Shown here: piece after piece, positions 16,517-24,739 of the stretch
Numbering within the stretch: the stretch's first letter is position 1
How the letters are laid out: each line of letters begins with the position of its first letter
Origin: Bradyrhizobium sp. SSBR45G
GTDB lineage: Bacteria; Pseudomonadota; Alphaproteobacteria; Rhizobiales; Xanthobacteraceae
Direction: 5' to 3'
DNA: 50,805 bases
Assembly: GCF_030159255.1 (NCBI RefSeq)
Contig: NZ_BSCT01000048.1
Span: 1-50,805 of the forward strand
Program-made: the position numbers and the translations under genes
Notes under the pieces: generated by a model
Seen by the model: only the letters and a program-made list of their open reading frames with translations
What the model was told of the DNA's origin: nothing
Database searches by the model: none

Positions 16517-17437
16517 ATGTCCGACTTTTCGACCAACGCAGCACCGCCTGCTTTCGATGCGCTCGCCGAGGCGATCAGGAATCGCCGCTCGGTCTATGGA
16601 CATATCAGTGGGCTCAGGATGGAGCGTTTCGCGCCCGGCGAAGCGTGGTCGATCTTGCCCTATCGTCCGGTGTTCGTCGGTGACAGCGACACCGGCGTGA
16701 TCCATGGCGGCGTCGTCACCGCGATGCTCGACGAGAGCTGCGGCATGGCGGTGCAGCTCGCGCTCGACGGCAACAGTGCGATCGCCACGCTCGATTTGCG
16801 CATCGACTATCAGAAGCCGGCGACGCCAGGCCTCGACATCAAGGCCCATGCGGTGTGCTTCCGCGTCACCCGCTCGATCGCCTTCGTGCGCGCCACCGCC
16901 TATCAGGACGAGGAAAGCGATCCCGTCGCCACCGCGACCGCCTGCTTCATGATCGGCGCCAACCGCACCAACATGCTGACGGATCGGCCGGCGTTCGCCG
17001 GTGCGCCGCCGCCGCTCGAAGCGCCGGACGATGATGCAACGGGGCTGTTCGCCGCCAGTCCGTTCGCGCGCTGTCTCGGCATCCGCGTCGCCGGCGACGA
17101 CACGCTCGTGATGCCGTTCTCGCAGCAGATCATCGGCAATCCCGTGCTGCCGGCGATCCATGGCGGCATGACAGGTGCGTTCCTCGAGACGGCTGCGATC
17201 GTCACGGTCATGCGCGAGCTCGGCGTGTCGGCACCGCCGAAGCCGATCGGCCTGACCATCAACTATCTGCGCTCGGGCCGCGCGCTCGACAGCATCGCCT
17301 CGGCCTCGATCGTCAAGCAGGGCCGCCGCATCGTCGCCTTCGAGGCGCGCGCCTGGCAGGACGATGCAACCAAGCCGCACGCCACCGCCTTCGGTCATTT
17401 CATGCTGAGGCCGACGCCCGGGCAGGAGCACGACTGA
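16517..17437 (+). CDS. Tandem hotdog (PaaI-type) thioesterase
   Basis: A 306-aa protein made of two PaaI-like hotdog domains. Domain 1 (about 25-150) has VIHGGVVTAMLDESCG; domain 2 (about 175-300) has AIHGGMTGAFLETAA. These are the hotdog-helix motifs where acyl-CoA thioesterases place their catalytic Asp or Glu. The pairs LDLRIDYQKPATPG and GLTINYLRSGRALD are the matching central strands. It probably hydrolyses an acyl-CoA in the cytoplasm. In single-domain PaaI proteins the Asp of HGG..a.lD matters: domain 1 keeps Asp in MLDE, whereas domain 2 has FLET. No operon partner; the next gene is convergent, 25 bases away. Confidence 0.85.
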   Translation: MSDFSTNAAPPAFDALAEAIRNRRSVYGHISGLRMERFAPGEAWSILPYRPVFVGDSDTGVIHGGVVTAMLDESCGMAVQLALDGNSAIATLDLRIDYQKPATPGLDIKAHAVCFRVTRSIAFVRATAYQDEESDPVATATACFMIGANRTNMLTDRPAFAGAPPPLEAPDDDATGLFAASPFARCLGIRVAGDDTLVMPFSQQIIGNPVLPAIHGGMTGAFLETAAIVTVMRELGVSAPPKPIGLTINYLRSGRALDSIASASIVKQGRRIVAFEARAWQDDATKPHATAFGHFMLRPTPGQEHD

Positions 17438-17462
17438 CGGCGCGGCGGCGCCCTCGCCGCCA

Positions 17463-18995
17463 TCAGCCCGGCAGGAACATCGGGAACGACACGCCGAGCG
17501 ACCACGCCAGGATCAGGCCGAGGCCGATGCCTTCGGCCAGCGGCGAGCAGGTCCTGCGGCCGACCGAGCCGCCGATCAGCCCGAACACGATGAAGAACAG
17601 CACGATCACCGGGATGATGATCAGCAGGAAGAACAGCCGTTTGAAATCGAGCGCCACGGCGCCGCCGAGCGAGGCGAGGAATGCGGTGCGGATCCACAGC
17701 GTGCGCCACAGCGCGGCGTGTCCGCCCTGGTTGGCGATGCTGTCGGCCAGCATGTAGGGCACCGCGCCGACGGCGATCGCGGCGATGATCGGCAGCCGGG
17801 CCGCGATCGGCATGAAGGAGGCGACGTAGCGGTCGAGCGCGCCGCCGAAGATGGCGATGCCATAGGCGGCCAGCGCCAGCGCGGCGAACCAGGCCAGGCG
17901 GCCGAAGCGCACGCCCTGCAGGCGCAGCAGCAGCAGCGACAGTGAGCCATAGACGAAGAGATGCACGGCGAGATAGTCCGCGACCAGCACGGGCAGGAAG
18001 CGGGTCTCGACGAATCTCAGCGTGATCGGCGTCACGACCGCCGGAACCAGCGTCGCGATCGCCAGTCTGCGCAGTGGAATCCTTGGCGGCGGCGCATCGC
18101 CTTTCGGGAGCAGCTCGGCCAGCGGCCACGCCAGCAGCACGATGCCGGCCAGCAGCAGCGCGATCGCGCCGCCGGTCGCGGCAACCGCGCCGCCGCCGGT
18201 GCGGCCGAACACGCGGTCGAGCCAGTCGCGCGCCTCGCGCATTCCTGTCGCTGAATACAGCACGCTGACATGCTCGACGCCCGGGGCGACCACGGCGCGG
18301 CGCCCGCCGGTTCCGGACGGATCGCCCACGGTGTCGTCCTCGCGCGCGGCGGGGTCGGCGAGTTGCAGGTTGCGCAAGGCGTCCCGGCGCAGCGCGCTCT
18401 CCCATTCGCCGGTGATGATCAGCAGGTTGCGTGGCGCGCTTGCGGTGACCGCTTCGGAGAACATCGAGATCGCGATCGTGGCCGAGATGCGCGGTTCGGC
18501 CAGCGCCTGGCGGACGATGATATCGGAGGCCATCGAGTGCCCGAGCAGCGCCACCCGGCCGTCGGCGCCGGGCAGTGACAGCGCCGCATCGGTGACGCGG
18601 CCGATCTCGCTCATCAGCTTGCGGGTGGTGCCGTCGACGCGGGTGACGTCGCCGGACATCGGCACCGGGTTGCGGCCGTGGCCCTCGAAGTCGAACGAGA
18701 TGGCGATGTAGCCGGCGTGCGCCAGGGTCAGCGCATAGGCCTCCATGAACTGGCGCGAACCTGCGAAACCGTGTGCGATCACGACCACCGGCCCAGCCGC
18801 GGCGCCGTCGCGGCGATACACCGTGATGGGGGTCGTGCCGGCCTGGAGCCGGGTGATCGTCACACCCGCGCGCTCGGCTTCGAGCCACCAGATTCCGGCG
18901 ACGCAGCAGGCAAGGCCGGCGAGCGCTGCAGCCAGCAAGGCCGCTCCGCGCAAACCGATGGCGCTGCGCTTGCGCGGCGGAATTTCGCTTGTCAT
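17463..18995 (-). CDS. Alpha/beta hydrolase fused to a multi-TM domain
   Basis: A 510-aa integral membrane protein. There is one TM helix at about 15-37. An alpha/beta hydrolase at about 55-265 has oxyanion turn VIAHGFAGSRQF (72-83), the FDFEGHGRNP strand, nucleophile elbow GHSMA with Ser154, and a likely catalytic His in GVEHVSV. Residues 271-510 then hold about seven hydrophobic segments (IALLLAGIVLLAWPLA, LLIIIPVIVLFFIVFGLIGG and others). The first TM should place the hydrolase in the periplasm. The substrate is unknown; a lipid or envelope ester is a reasonable guess. It is divergent from the RibD-like gene. Confidence 0.8.
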   Translation of the reverse strand: MTSEIPPRKRSAIGLRGAALLAAALAGLACCVAGIWWLEAERAGVTITRLQAGTTPITVYRRDGAAAGPVVVIAHGFAGSRQFMEAYALTLAHAGYIAISFDFEGHGRNPVPMSGDVTRVDGTTRKLMSEIGRVTDAALSLPGADGRVALLGHSMASDIIVRQALAEPRISATIAISMFSEAVTASAPRNLLIITGEWESALRRDALRNLQLADPAAREDDTVGDPSGTGGRRAVVAPGVEHVSVLYSATGMREARDWLDRVFGRTGGGAVAATGGAIALLLAGIVLLAWPLAELLPKGDAPPPRIPLRRLAIATLVPAVVTPITLRFVETRFLPVLVADYLAVHLFVYGSLSLLLLRLQGVRFGRLAWFAALALAAYGIAIFGGALDRYVASFMPIAARLPIIAAIAVGAVPYMLADSIANQGGHAALWRTLWIRTAFLASLGGAVALDFKRLFFLLIIIPVIVLFFIVFGLIGGSVGRRTCSPLAEGIGLGLILAWSLGVSFPMFLPG

Positions 18996-19153
18996 GAGTT
19001 GCTCCGTGTCCGGACGAACCTAGCGCAGGGATGCGCGCGGTGACAGCGCCGGGCTTCGCTGCGGCCACAGTCGAACGAAACGCACGCGGTTTCGTTGACA
19101 AGGCTGAGAGAGACCTGTTCGGTGAGCCCAGCCGACGACGGAATGGAGGATGC

Positions 19154-19872
19154 ATGAAGCCGGACGTGATCTGCCTGATGGCCTCGAGCGTCGATGGCCG
19201 GACCCTGCCGAGCCGCTGGCGTCCGAAGAGCTCCGGCGATCTGTTCGAGCAGGTGCATGAGCAGCTCGGCGGCGACGCCTGGCTGATCGGCCGTGTCACC
19301 GGTCAGGAATTCGCCAAGGGCACCGCCTATCCGGCCACGACGACCGAGCGCTTCCCGCGCGACAACTGGATCATCAGGCGCGATGCCAAGGCCTATGGCA
19401 TCGTGCTCGATGGCAGCGGCAAGATCTGCTGGGGCCGCGCCGACATCGGCGGTGATCCGATCGTGGTCGTGCTGACGGAGGCCGTCTCGGACGCGCATCT
19501 TGCCGGGCTGCGCGGCGAAGGCGTATCGTACATCTTTGCGGGGAAGACACAGATCGATCTCGTCTTGGTGCTCGACATCGTCGCGCGCGAGCTCGGCGTG
19601 AAGCGTCTGCTGCTCGAAGGCGGCGGTGGCGCAATGGCGCCTTTCTGCGCGCCGGCCTGGTCGACGAGTTCAACCTGGTTCTGTGTCCCGCCGTGGACGG
19701 CGCCAAGGGCGCGCCGAGCGTGTTCGACTCGACCGAGAGCGAGGCCGGCGAGCGGGCGCCGATTACAGCGATGACGCTGGAAAGCACCAGGGCGCTGGAG
19801 GGCGGGGCGGTGTGGCTGCGCTACAAGATCACCAACGGCCCGGCCTTGCCGGCCCAGGCCCGTTATGGCTGA
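19154..19872 (+). pseudogene. RibD C-terminal/dihydrofolate reductase-family gene with a frameshift
   Basis: A RibD_C family reductase reads well from the ATG at 19154 (GGAGG 5 bases upstream; PDVICLMASSVDGRTLPSRW, LFEQVHEQLGGDAWLIGRVT, GVKRLLLEGGGGA). It then goes out of frame at the GCAATGG at 19631-19637. Adding one A there restores the expected GGGANGAFLRAGLVDEFNL and a good C-terminus ending in YKITNGP and a TGA at 19870-19872. The restored frame is 239 codons and its stop overlaps the start of the downstream amine oxidase by 8 nt, as in a coupled pair. As given, the protein runs in the wrong frame to 19774. This is either a recent pseudogene or a one-base sequencing error in a short A run. 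Confidence 0.8.
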
Positions 19873-21142
19873 GCGACGTGAGCACATCATCATCGTCGGT
19901 GCCGGCGCTGCGGGCCTGATGGCCGCGCGCGAGCTGGCGTCCGCCGGGCGCAAGGTGACGCTGCTCGAAGCGCGTGATCGCTGCGGCGGCCGTATCCATC
20001 CCCTGGCCGAGAGCGTGTTCGGATACAGGGCCGATGCCGGCGCGGAATTCATCCATGGCGCGGCGCCGGTCACCTATCAGCTGCTGGCCGAGGCCGGACT
20101 GTCGGCACAGCCGATCGAAGGCGCGCGCTGGCATGCCGAGAATGGCGTGCTCTCAAGCGACGAGCCGGCCGATCGGCAGATCGGCCGGCTGCACCAGGTG
20201 CTGTCACAGCTCGACGAGGACCTCACCGTCACGGCGCTGCTCGATCGCCATTTCTCGGATGCGGAGTTCGCCGAGCTGCGCGCCTTCGTGCTCGGCATGG
20301 TGCAGGGCTATGACGCCGCCGATCCCGATCGTGCCAGCGTGTTCGCATTGCGCGAGGAGTGGATGGGCGGCGAACGCGGTGACCAGGCGCGGATCGTCGC
20401 CGGCTATGGCCTGCTGCTCGATCATCTCGTGGCCGAGTGCCGTGCGCGCGGTGTGGCATTCGCGTTCAAATCCGCGGTCAGCGCAATCGAGAGCGCGGAG
20501 GAGGGCGCGATCGTGCGCTGCGCGGATGGCCGAGCGCATCGTGGCGATATCGTCATTCTGACGGTGCCGCTGCCATTGCTGCATACCATCGCGCTGCCGA
20601 CCGCCATGCAAAGGCAGCTGGCGGCGACGGCCGATATCGGCTTCGGCAATGTCATCAAGCTGCTGTTGCGGTTCGAGCGCCGCTGGTGGACGGCGATGCC
20701 GGCTCCCGATCTCTCGGACATGCTGTTCCTGCTGTCAGACGCCACGGTGCCGGTGTGGTGGACGCAGCATCCAGGCGATCAGGCGGTGTTGACCGGCTGG
20801 CTCGCTGGGCCACCGACCAGCAGCTTCGCTGCGCTCGACGAGGCGACGCTGATCGAAGCCGGACTTGCGGCACTCGGTGACATCTTCGCAAAGCCCGTGA
20901 CCATTCTCAGGCCCGCGCTGGTCGCAGCGCAAGCGATCGACTGGGCGAAGGACCCATTCGCCCGTGGCGCCTATTCCTACGCGACGCTGGCGACGCGCGA
21001 CGCGCAGGATGTGCTGACACGCTGGGAAGGCGGGCCCGTGCTGATCTCCGGCGAGGCGCTGTATCGCGGCCGTGACATGGGCACGGTCGAGGCGGCGCTG
21101 GCGAGCGGCCTTGCGACGGCGCGTCGCATCCTCGCGCAATGA
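19865..21142 (+). CDS. FAD-dependent amine oxidase-family protein
   Basis: A 425-aa flavoprotein of the monoamine oxidase/phytoene desaturase superfamily. The N-terminal dinucleotide fold is IIIVGAGAAGLMAARELASA (9-28), then VTLLEARDRCGGRIHPL, the family's GG-R motif. Central segments include DAGAEFIHG and DIVILTVPLPLLHTI. The C-terminal FAD motif is PVLISGEALY, with a closing GTVEAALASGLATARRI. It oxidises an amine or related donor; the substrate is not evident. Its start lies inside the last codons of the RibD-like gene, which suggests coupled expression. No signal peptide, so cytoplasmic. Confidence 0.87.
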   Translation: MAERREHIIIVGAGAAGLMAARELASAGRKVTLLEARDRCGGRIHPLAESVFGYRADAGAEFIHGAAPVTYQLLAEAGLSAQPIEGARWHAENGVLSSDEPADRQIGRLHQVLSQLDEDLTVTALLDRHFSDAEFAELRAFVLGMVQGYDAADPDRASVFALREEWMGGERGDQARIVAGYGLLLDHLVAECRARGVAFAFKSAVSAIESAEEGAIVRCADGRAHRGDIVILTVPLPLLHTIALPTAMQRQLAATADIGFGNVIKLLLRFERRWWTAMPAPDLSDMLFLLSDATVPVWWTQHPGDQAVLTGWLAGPPTSSFAALDEATLIEAGLAALGDIFAKPVTILRPALVAAQAIDWAKDPFARGAYSYATLATRDAQDVLTRWEGGPVLISGEALYRGRDMGTVEAALASGLATARRILAQ

Positions 21143-21211
21143 TCTCGCACAGCGTTGCGGTTGCGGCGCGACGGGCCTATCGTCGCGCTCTCGCGACAAG
21201 AAAGGATCGTC

Positions 21212-21598
21212 ATGCTCGACCACGTCGGCTTTCCCGTCTCCGACTTCGCGCGCGCCAAGGCCTTCTATGCGGCCGCGCTTGCGCCGCTCGGCTATGTCCT
21301 GATGATGGAGATCACCAACGAACAGACCGGCGGCCATGGTGAGCACGCCGGCTTCGGCGATGGCCGTCCGGATTTCTGGATCGGCACCGGTGGAACGGCC
21401 GCGACCTCGACCCATGTCGCCTTTCACGCCAAGGACCGCGCCACGGTCGATGCGTTCTACCAGGCGGCGATCGCGGCTGGCGGACGTGACAATGGCGCGC
21501 CAGGACTGCGGCCGCACTATCATGCGACCTACTACGGTGCCTTCGTGCGCGATGCCGATGGCAATAATGTCGAGGCGGTCTGCCATACGCCGGAGTAG
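21212..21598 (+). CDS. VOC-superfamily (glyoxalase-like) protein
   Basis: A 128-aa single-domain VOC protein: MLDHVGFPVSDFARAKAFYAAAL at the start, then THVAFHAKDRATVDAFYQAAI, and the C-terminal metal-site strand YGAFVRDADGNNVEAVCH. These are the conserved paired beta-alpha-beta-beta-beta modules, with metal-ligand positions at His4, His in THVAF and Glu in NNVEA. The ATG at 21212 follows AAAGGA; an upstream in-frame start lacks a ribosome site. Function within the superfamily (lyase, dioxygenase or resistance) cannot be told. It is convergent with the LysR gene. Confidence 0.85.
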   Translation: MLDHVGFPVSDFARAKAFYAAALAPLGYVLMMEITNEQTGGHGEHAGFGDGRPDFWIGTGGTAATSTHVAFHAKDRATVDAFYQAAIAAGGRDNGAPGLRPHYHATYYGAFVRDADGNNVEAVCHTPE

Positions 21599-21622
21599 GC
21601 CAGCCGATCGGCCGCCGACGGG

Positions 21623-22555
21623 CTACACCATCACCGGCATGTGCTCGGCGGCGGCGGCCAGGCTCGGCGCGACCACGATCTCGAGCTGCTGGCGCAGCCA
21701 GCGGTGCATCGGGTCGTCGTGGTGGCGCAAGTGCCAGACCATGTACATCGGCATGACAGGGCAGGGCACCGGCACCGGCGCGACGGCCAGCCCGCGCAGC
21801 ATGTATGCGCGCAGCAGGCTCGGCAGGGTCGCGATCATGCGGCTGCCGCGCAGGAATGGGCCGATGCCGCCGAAGCCCGGCACCTGCACCGCGAACCGCC
21901 TGACGATGCCACGCTCGGCCATGACCTCGTCGATGTCGAGCCGGCGGCGCGGCTCGTAGACCACGGTGACGTGGTCGCTGGCGAGGTAGTCCTCCAGGCT
22001 CTGCGGCGGCTCGCGCTGGCTTGCATCGTAGAACACGCGATAGCTGTCCTCGAACAGCCGCTTCTGCAGGATGTCGCTGCCCTCGGGCGGGCGCGGCGTG
22101 ATGATCAGCTGGCAGTGCTCGTCGCGCAGCATCTCGGGCACGGGTGCGCCGGAGGGGATCACGCGCAGGCGGAGTCCCGGCGCCTGCGCGCGGGCATAGC
22201 GGAGCAGGGAGGGCAGCAGCAGGTCGCGCTGCAGATCGTTGGCGGCGATCGTGACCTGGGCGGAGATCTTGGCCGGCTCGAATGCGGCCGCATGCGAGAA
22301 GCTCCGGAGATCGTCGAGCAGAGCGCGGGCGCGCAGCGCCAGCAGTTGCGCATGCGCGGTCGGCACGATGCCGCGGCCGGATTTGACGAACAGCGGATCG
22401 CCGGTGATGCCGCGCAGCTTGTCGAGCAGATGGCTGACGGCCGATTGCGTCACGCCGAGCCGCTGTGCGGCACGCGTGATCGAGCCTTCCTCGATCACGG
22501 CGAGCAGCAGCTGCAGCAGATGGCCGTCGAGGTCCAAATGATCGAATTGGCTCAT
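21623..22555 (-). CDS. LysR-family regulator, divergent from ligAB
   Basis: A 310-aa LysR protein. The winged HTH occupies residues about 8-65 (LLQLLLAVIEEGSITRAAQ, LGVTQSAVSHLLDKLR, GDPLFVKSGRGIVPT). The effector domain starts near 95 (VTIAANDLQRDLLLP) and ends with two subdomains of normal length. It is transcribed away from ligA with a 123-bp shared region, the classic arrangement for LysR activators of aromatic catabolism. A ring-cleavage intermediate or aromatic acid is the likely coinducer. The ribosome binding site is weak. The inference of ligAB control rests on position. Confidence 0.88.
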   Translation of the reverse strand: MSQFDHLDLDGHLLQLLLAVIEEGSITRAAQRLGVTQSAVSHLLDKLRGITGDPLFVKSGRGIVPTAHAQLLALRARALLDDLRSFSHAAAFEPAKISAQVTIAANDLQRDLLLPSLLRYARAQAPGLRLRVIPSGAPVPEMLRDEHCQLIITPRPPEGSDILQKRLFEDSYRVFYDASQREPPQSLEDYLASDHVTVVYEPRRRLDIDEVMAERGIVRRFAVQVPGFGGIGPFLRGSRMIATLPSLLRAYMLRGLAVAPVPVPCPVMPMYMVWHLRHHDDPMHRWLRQQLEIVVAPSLAAAAEHMPVMV

Positions 22556-22626
22556 GGATCAGATCGGTCGGGCGGCCTTTATCGGCGGTGTCTTCGGGCG
22601 ATACTGGCGGCATGAAACGCGCTGCA

Positions 22627-22642
22627 TTTGATCCAGATCAAA
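22627..22642. promoter_or_regulatory. FNR/FixK-type box in the lysR-ligA intergenic region
   Basis: TTGATCCAGATCAA at 22628-22641 is a perfect match to the FNR/FixK consensus TTGAT-N4-ATCAA; the palindrome extends one base each side (22627-22642). Its centre is 44 bases before the ligA ATG, so it would sit at or near the ligA promoter. That position fits repression, or activation of a very short leader. It could instead act on the divergent lysR gene, about 80 bases away. Confidence 0.6.
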
Positions 22643-22678
22643 CGCGGCCGTTCGAAACATCGATCAGGGGAGGCTCAG

Positions 22679-23032
22679 ATGTCCGCCACAACAGCCCGGC
22701 AGCCCGTGCCCGGCACCGTCATCTTCGATGGCGAGCAGGCCCGCAAAGGTTATGCGCTCAACAAGATGTGCTACTCGTTCAACGACGCCGCCAACCGCAA
22801 GGCGTTCGTGGCCGACGAGGACGCCTATTGCGCCAAATACGGCCTCAATGCGCAGCAGCGCGAGGCGATCAGGAACCGCAACGTGCTTCAGCTGATCGAG
22901 GCCGGCGGCAACGCCTACTACCTCGCCAAGTTCGCCGGCATCTTCGGGCTCGACATGCAGGACATCGGCGCGCAGCAGACCGGGCTCACCAAGGACCAGT
23001 TCAAGGCCAAGCTTCTGGCGGCAAGAGGGTAA
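22679..23032 (+). CDS. ligA: Protocatechuate 4,5-dioxygenase alpha subunit
   Basis: A 117-aa LigA-family small subunit: GTVIFDGEQARKGYALNKMCYSF, FVADEDAYCAKYGLN, LQLIEAGGNAYYLAKFAGIFGLDMQDIG. With LigB it forms the extradiol ring-cleaving enzyme that opens protocatechuate between carbons 4 and 5; the alpha subunit covers the active site. The ATG at 22679 follows AGGGGAGG; an upstream in-frame ATG at 22628 would start inside the FNR/FixK box and lacks a ribosome site. LigB begins 5 bases after its stop. The length is a little below the 139 aa of the Sphingobium protein. Confidence 0.9.
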   Translation: MSATTARQPVPGTVIFDGEQARKGYALNKMCYSFNDAANRKAFVADEDAYCAKYGLNAQQREAIRNRNVLQLIEAGGNAYYLAKFAGIFGLDMQDIGAQQTGLTKDQFKAKLLAARG

Positions 23033-23037
23033 TCATC

Positions 23038-23877
23038 ATGGCGAAGATCGTAGGCGCAATCACCACCTCTCATGTGCCGGCCATCGGCGGCGCGATCGCC
23101 AAGGGGCTGCAGCAGGATCCGTATTGGAAGCCGTTCTTCGACGGCTTCCCGCATGTGCGCGAATGGCTCGCCAAGGTGAAGCCGGATGTCGTCGTGCTCG
23201 TCTACAACGACCACGGCCTCAACTTCTTCCTCGACAAGATGCCGACCTTCGCCGTCGGCGCCGCCGACAGCTACAGCAACGCTGACGAGGGCTGGGGCAT
23301 TCCGCAGACCGCGCCGTTCAAGGGCGACAGCGAATTGTCCTGGCACCTGATCGAGCATCTGGTGAAAGAGGATTTCGATCTCGTGACCTGCCAGGAGATG
23401 ACGGTCGATCATGCCTTCACGCTGCCCATGGCCTTGTGCTGGCCGGACCAGAAATGGCCGGTGCGCGTGGTGCCGGTGGTCGTCAACACCGTGCAGGCAC
23501 CGCTGCCGTCGGCCGCGCGCTGCTACAAGCTCGGCCAGGCGCTGGCGCGGGCGATTGAATCCTGGCCGAAGGACGAGCGCGTGGTCGTGATGGGCACCGG
23601 CGGCCTGTCGCACCAGCTCGACGGCGAGCGCGCCGGCTTCATCAACAAGGATTTCGACGAGAAGTTCATGGCCAGCATGGTCGACGACCCGGCCTGGGCG
23701 ACGAAATATTCGACCGCCGAGCTGGTCGAGCTGTCGGGCACCCAGGGCGTCGAATTGCTGAACTGGATGGTCGCGCGCGGCACCTTGCCGGAGAAGGTGC
23801 GCAAGGAGCACGCCAACTATCACATCCCAATCTCGAATACCGCGACGGGGCTGATGGTGCTGGAGCCGGCGGGCTAG
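23038..23877 (+). CDS. ligB: Protocatechuate 4,5-dioxygenase beta (catalytic) subunit
   Basis: A 279-aa type II extradiol dioxygenase. It opens AKIVGAITTSHVPAIGGAI with iron ligand His12, then DVVVLVYNDHGLNFF with the second ligand His59, and VDHAFTLP and VMGTGGLSHQLDGE with further conserved His. It uses Fe(II) and O2 to cleave protocatechuate (possibly also gallate) to 4-carboxy-2-hydroxymuconate semialdehyde. It is immediately downstream of ligA and ends before an excellent terminator, so ligAB is a two-gene operon. The later enzymes of the pathway (LigC, LigJ, LigK) are not next to it. Confidence 0.92.
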   Translation: MAKIVGAITTSHVPAIGGAIAKGLQQDPYWKPFFDGFPHVREWLAKVKPDVVVLVYNDHGLNFFLDKMPTFAVGAADSYSNADEGWGIPQTAPFKGDSELSWHLIEHLVKEDFDLVTCQEMTVDHAFTLPMALCWPDQKWPVRVVPVVVNTVQAPLPSAARCYKLGQALARAIESWPKDERVVVMGTGGLSHQLDGERAGFINKDFDEKFMASMVDDPAWATKYSTAELVELSGTQGVELLNWMVARGTLPEKVRKEHANYHIPISNTATGLMVLEPAG

Positions 23878-23909
23878 CGGCGCATCGTTGCGGCATTTCA
23901 AGAAGGAAC

Positions 23910-23941
23910 AAGCGCGCGGGCCAGATGTCCCGCGCGCTTTT
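23910..23941 (+). terminator. Intrinsic terminator after ligB
   Basis: A perfect 11-bp stem, AAGCGCGCGGG (23910-23920) and CCCGCGCGCTT (23929-23939), with an 8-nt loop and the T-run TTTT at 23938-23941. It lies 32 bases after the ligB stop. Confidence 0.85.
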
Positions 23942-24084
23942 CGTTACGAGCTGACGAGCTAAAGTGGGTTGTCCGACCACTCAGATGTTTGACTTGAGCC
24001 CATATCTCACGGCTTGGTCGGCTCACCTGTCCCCGCCTGCGGCAGGGCAATCGTATTTGACCAATCGGAGTTTTTCACGAAACC

Positions 24085-24190
24085 GTCTCCACGTCGTCAT
24101 GGCCGGGCTTGTCCCGGCCATCCACGTTGTCCGGCATACTGAGAACGACGTGGATGCCCGGGACAAGCCCGGGCATGACGATGTGGAGAC
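24085..24190. repeat. Palindromic intergenic repeat, type B
   Basis: Nearly the whole 106 bp is one imperfect palindrome. The outer 16-nt arms at 24085-24100 and 24175-24190 differ at one position. Inner arms carry GGCCGGGCTTGTCCCGGCC and the mirror-image GCCCGGGACAAGCCCGGGC. This is a very common Bradyrhizobium intergenic element in my recollection. It could fold into a long hairpin when transcribed from either side. Confidence 0.75.
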
Positions 24191-24334
24191 AGACGAGCGC
24201 AACACTTCGAATGTCATATGCGATAGCCCTGCCGCTTGCCGGGAGAGGTCGGATTTCATCGAAAGATGCGATTCGTGTGAGGGGGGACGGGTCTAAACGA
24301 CGTCCACTTCCCGTGCGGCTGCCCCTCACCCCAA

Positions 24335-24363
24335 CCCTCTCCCCGTGAAGAACGGGGAGAGGG
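24335..24363. repeat. Short palindromic repeat, type C (possible bidirectional terminator)
   Basis: CCCTCTCCCCGT (24335-24346) and ACGGGGAGAGGG (24352-24363) form a perfect 12-bp stem with a 5-nt loop, preceded by CTCACCCCAAC. It sits 45 bases beyond the stop of the DUF3861-like gene on the minus strand, where it could end that transcript, although no strong T-run is seen. Confidence 0.6.
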
Positions 24364-24407
24364 AGCGCACCGTTCGAAAGGCACGTGGCCGACTCAAGTG
24401 CCAGACG

Positions 24408-24710
24408 CTATGCCTGCGCCTCCTGCGGCTGCGCGCCCGATTTCAGCGTCTTCATGAACTGCTTGAACGCCGGTGCGAACTCGGCGAACAGCGGCTCGGC
24501 GCGATGGTTCAGCATCACGCCGCCGAGCAGCTTGAGCCCGGTGACGAAGGCCTTGCTCTCATTGTGGTCGAACAGGCCGCGGCGCTGGAAGCGGGCGACG
24601 ATCTCGTTGAGATCGTCATGGTTGGTGAAGGTGAAGTCGTAGCTCGGTCCCACGCGGTCGTCGGTGCGTGGGCTGATGTCGGTCACTTCGATGGCGTAGG
24701 CGTGGGGCAT
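24408..24710 (-). CDS. Small DUF3861-like protein
   Basis: A 100-aa cytoplasmic protein: HAYAIEVTDISPR at the start, then YDFTFTNHDDLNEIVARFQ, GLKLLGGVMLNHR and FAEFAPAFKQFMKTLK. The order of a beta strand, an HDDL segment and a C-terminal helix reminds me of DUF3861, a family of unknown function. The ATG at 24710 has GGAG 7 bases upstream; the frame opens 5 codons earlier without one. It starts 29 bases after the PadR gene's stop and is probably cotranscribed with it. Confidence 0.6.
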   Translation of the reverse strand: MPHAYAIEVTDISPRTDDRVGPSYDFTFTNHDDLNEIVARFQRRGLFDHNESKAFVTGLKLLGGVMLNHRAEPLFAEFAPAFKQFMKTLKSGAQPQEAQA

Positions 24711-24739
24711 CTCTTGGCTCCTCACAGATGGCAGAGTGG

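Noticed and set aside
22628..22678. Upstream ATG for ligA
   Set aside because: It coincides with the FNR/FixK palindrome and lacks a ribosome site; the ATG at 22679 follows AGGGGAGG.
24085..24363. Possible insertion sequence
   Set aside because: Palindromes only, with no transposase frame or paired terminal repeats around one.
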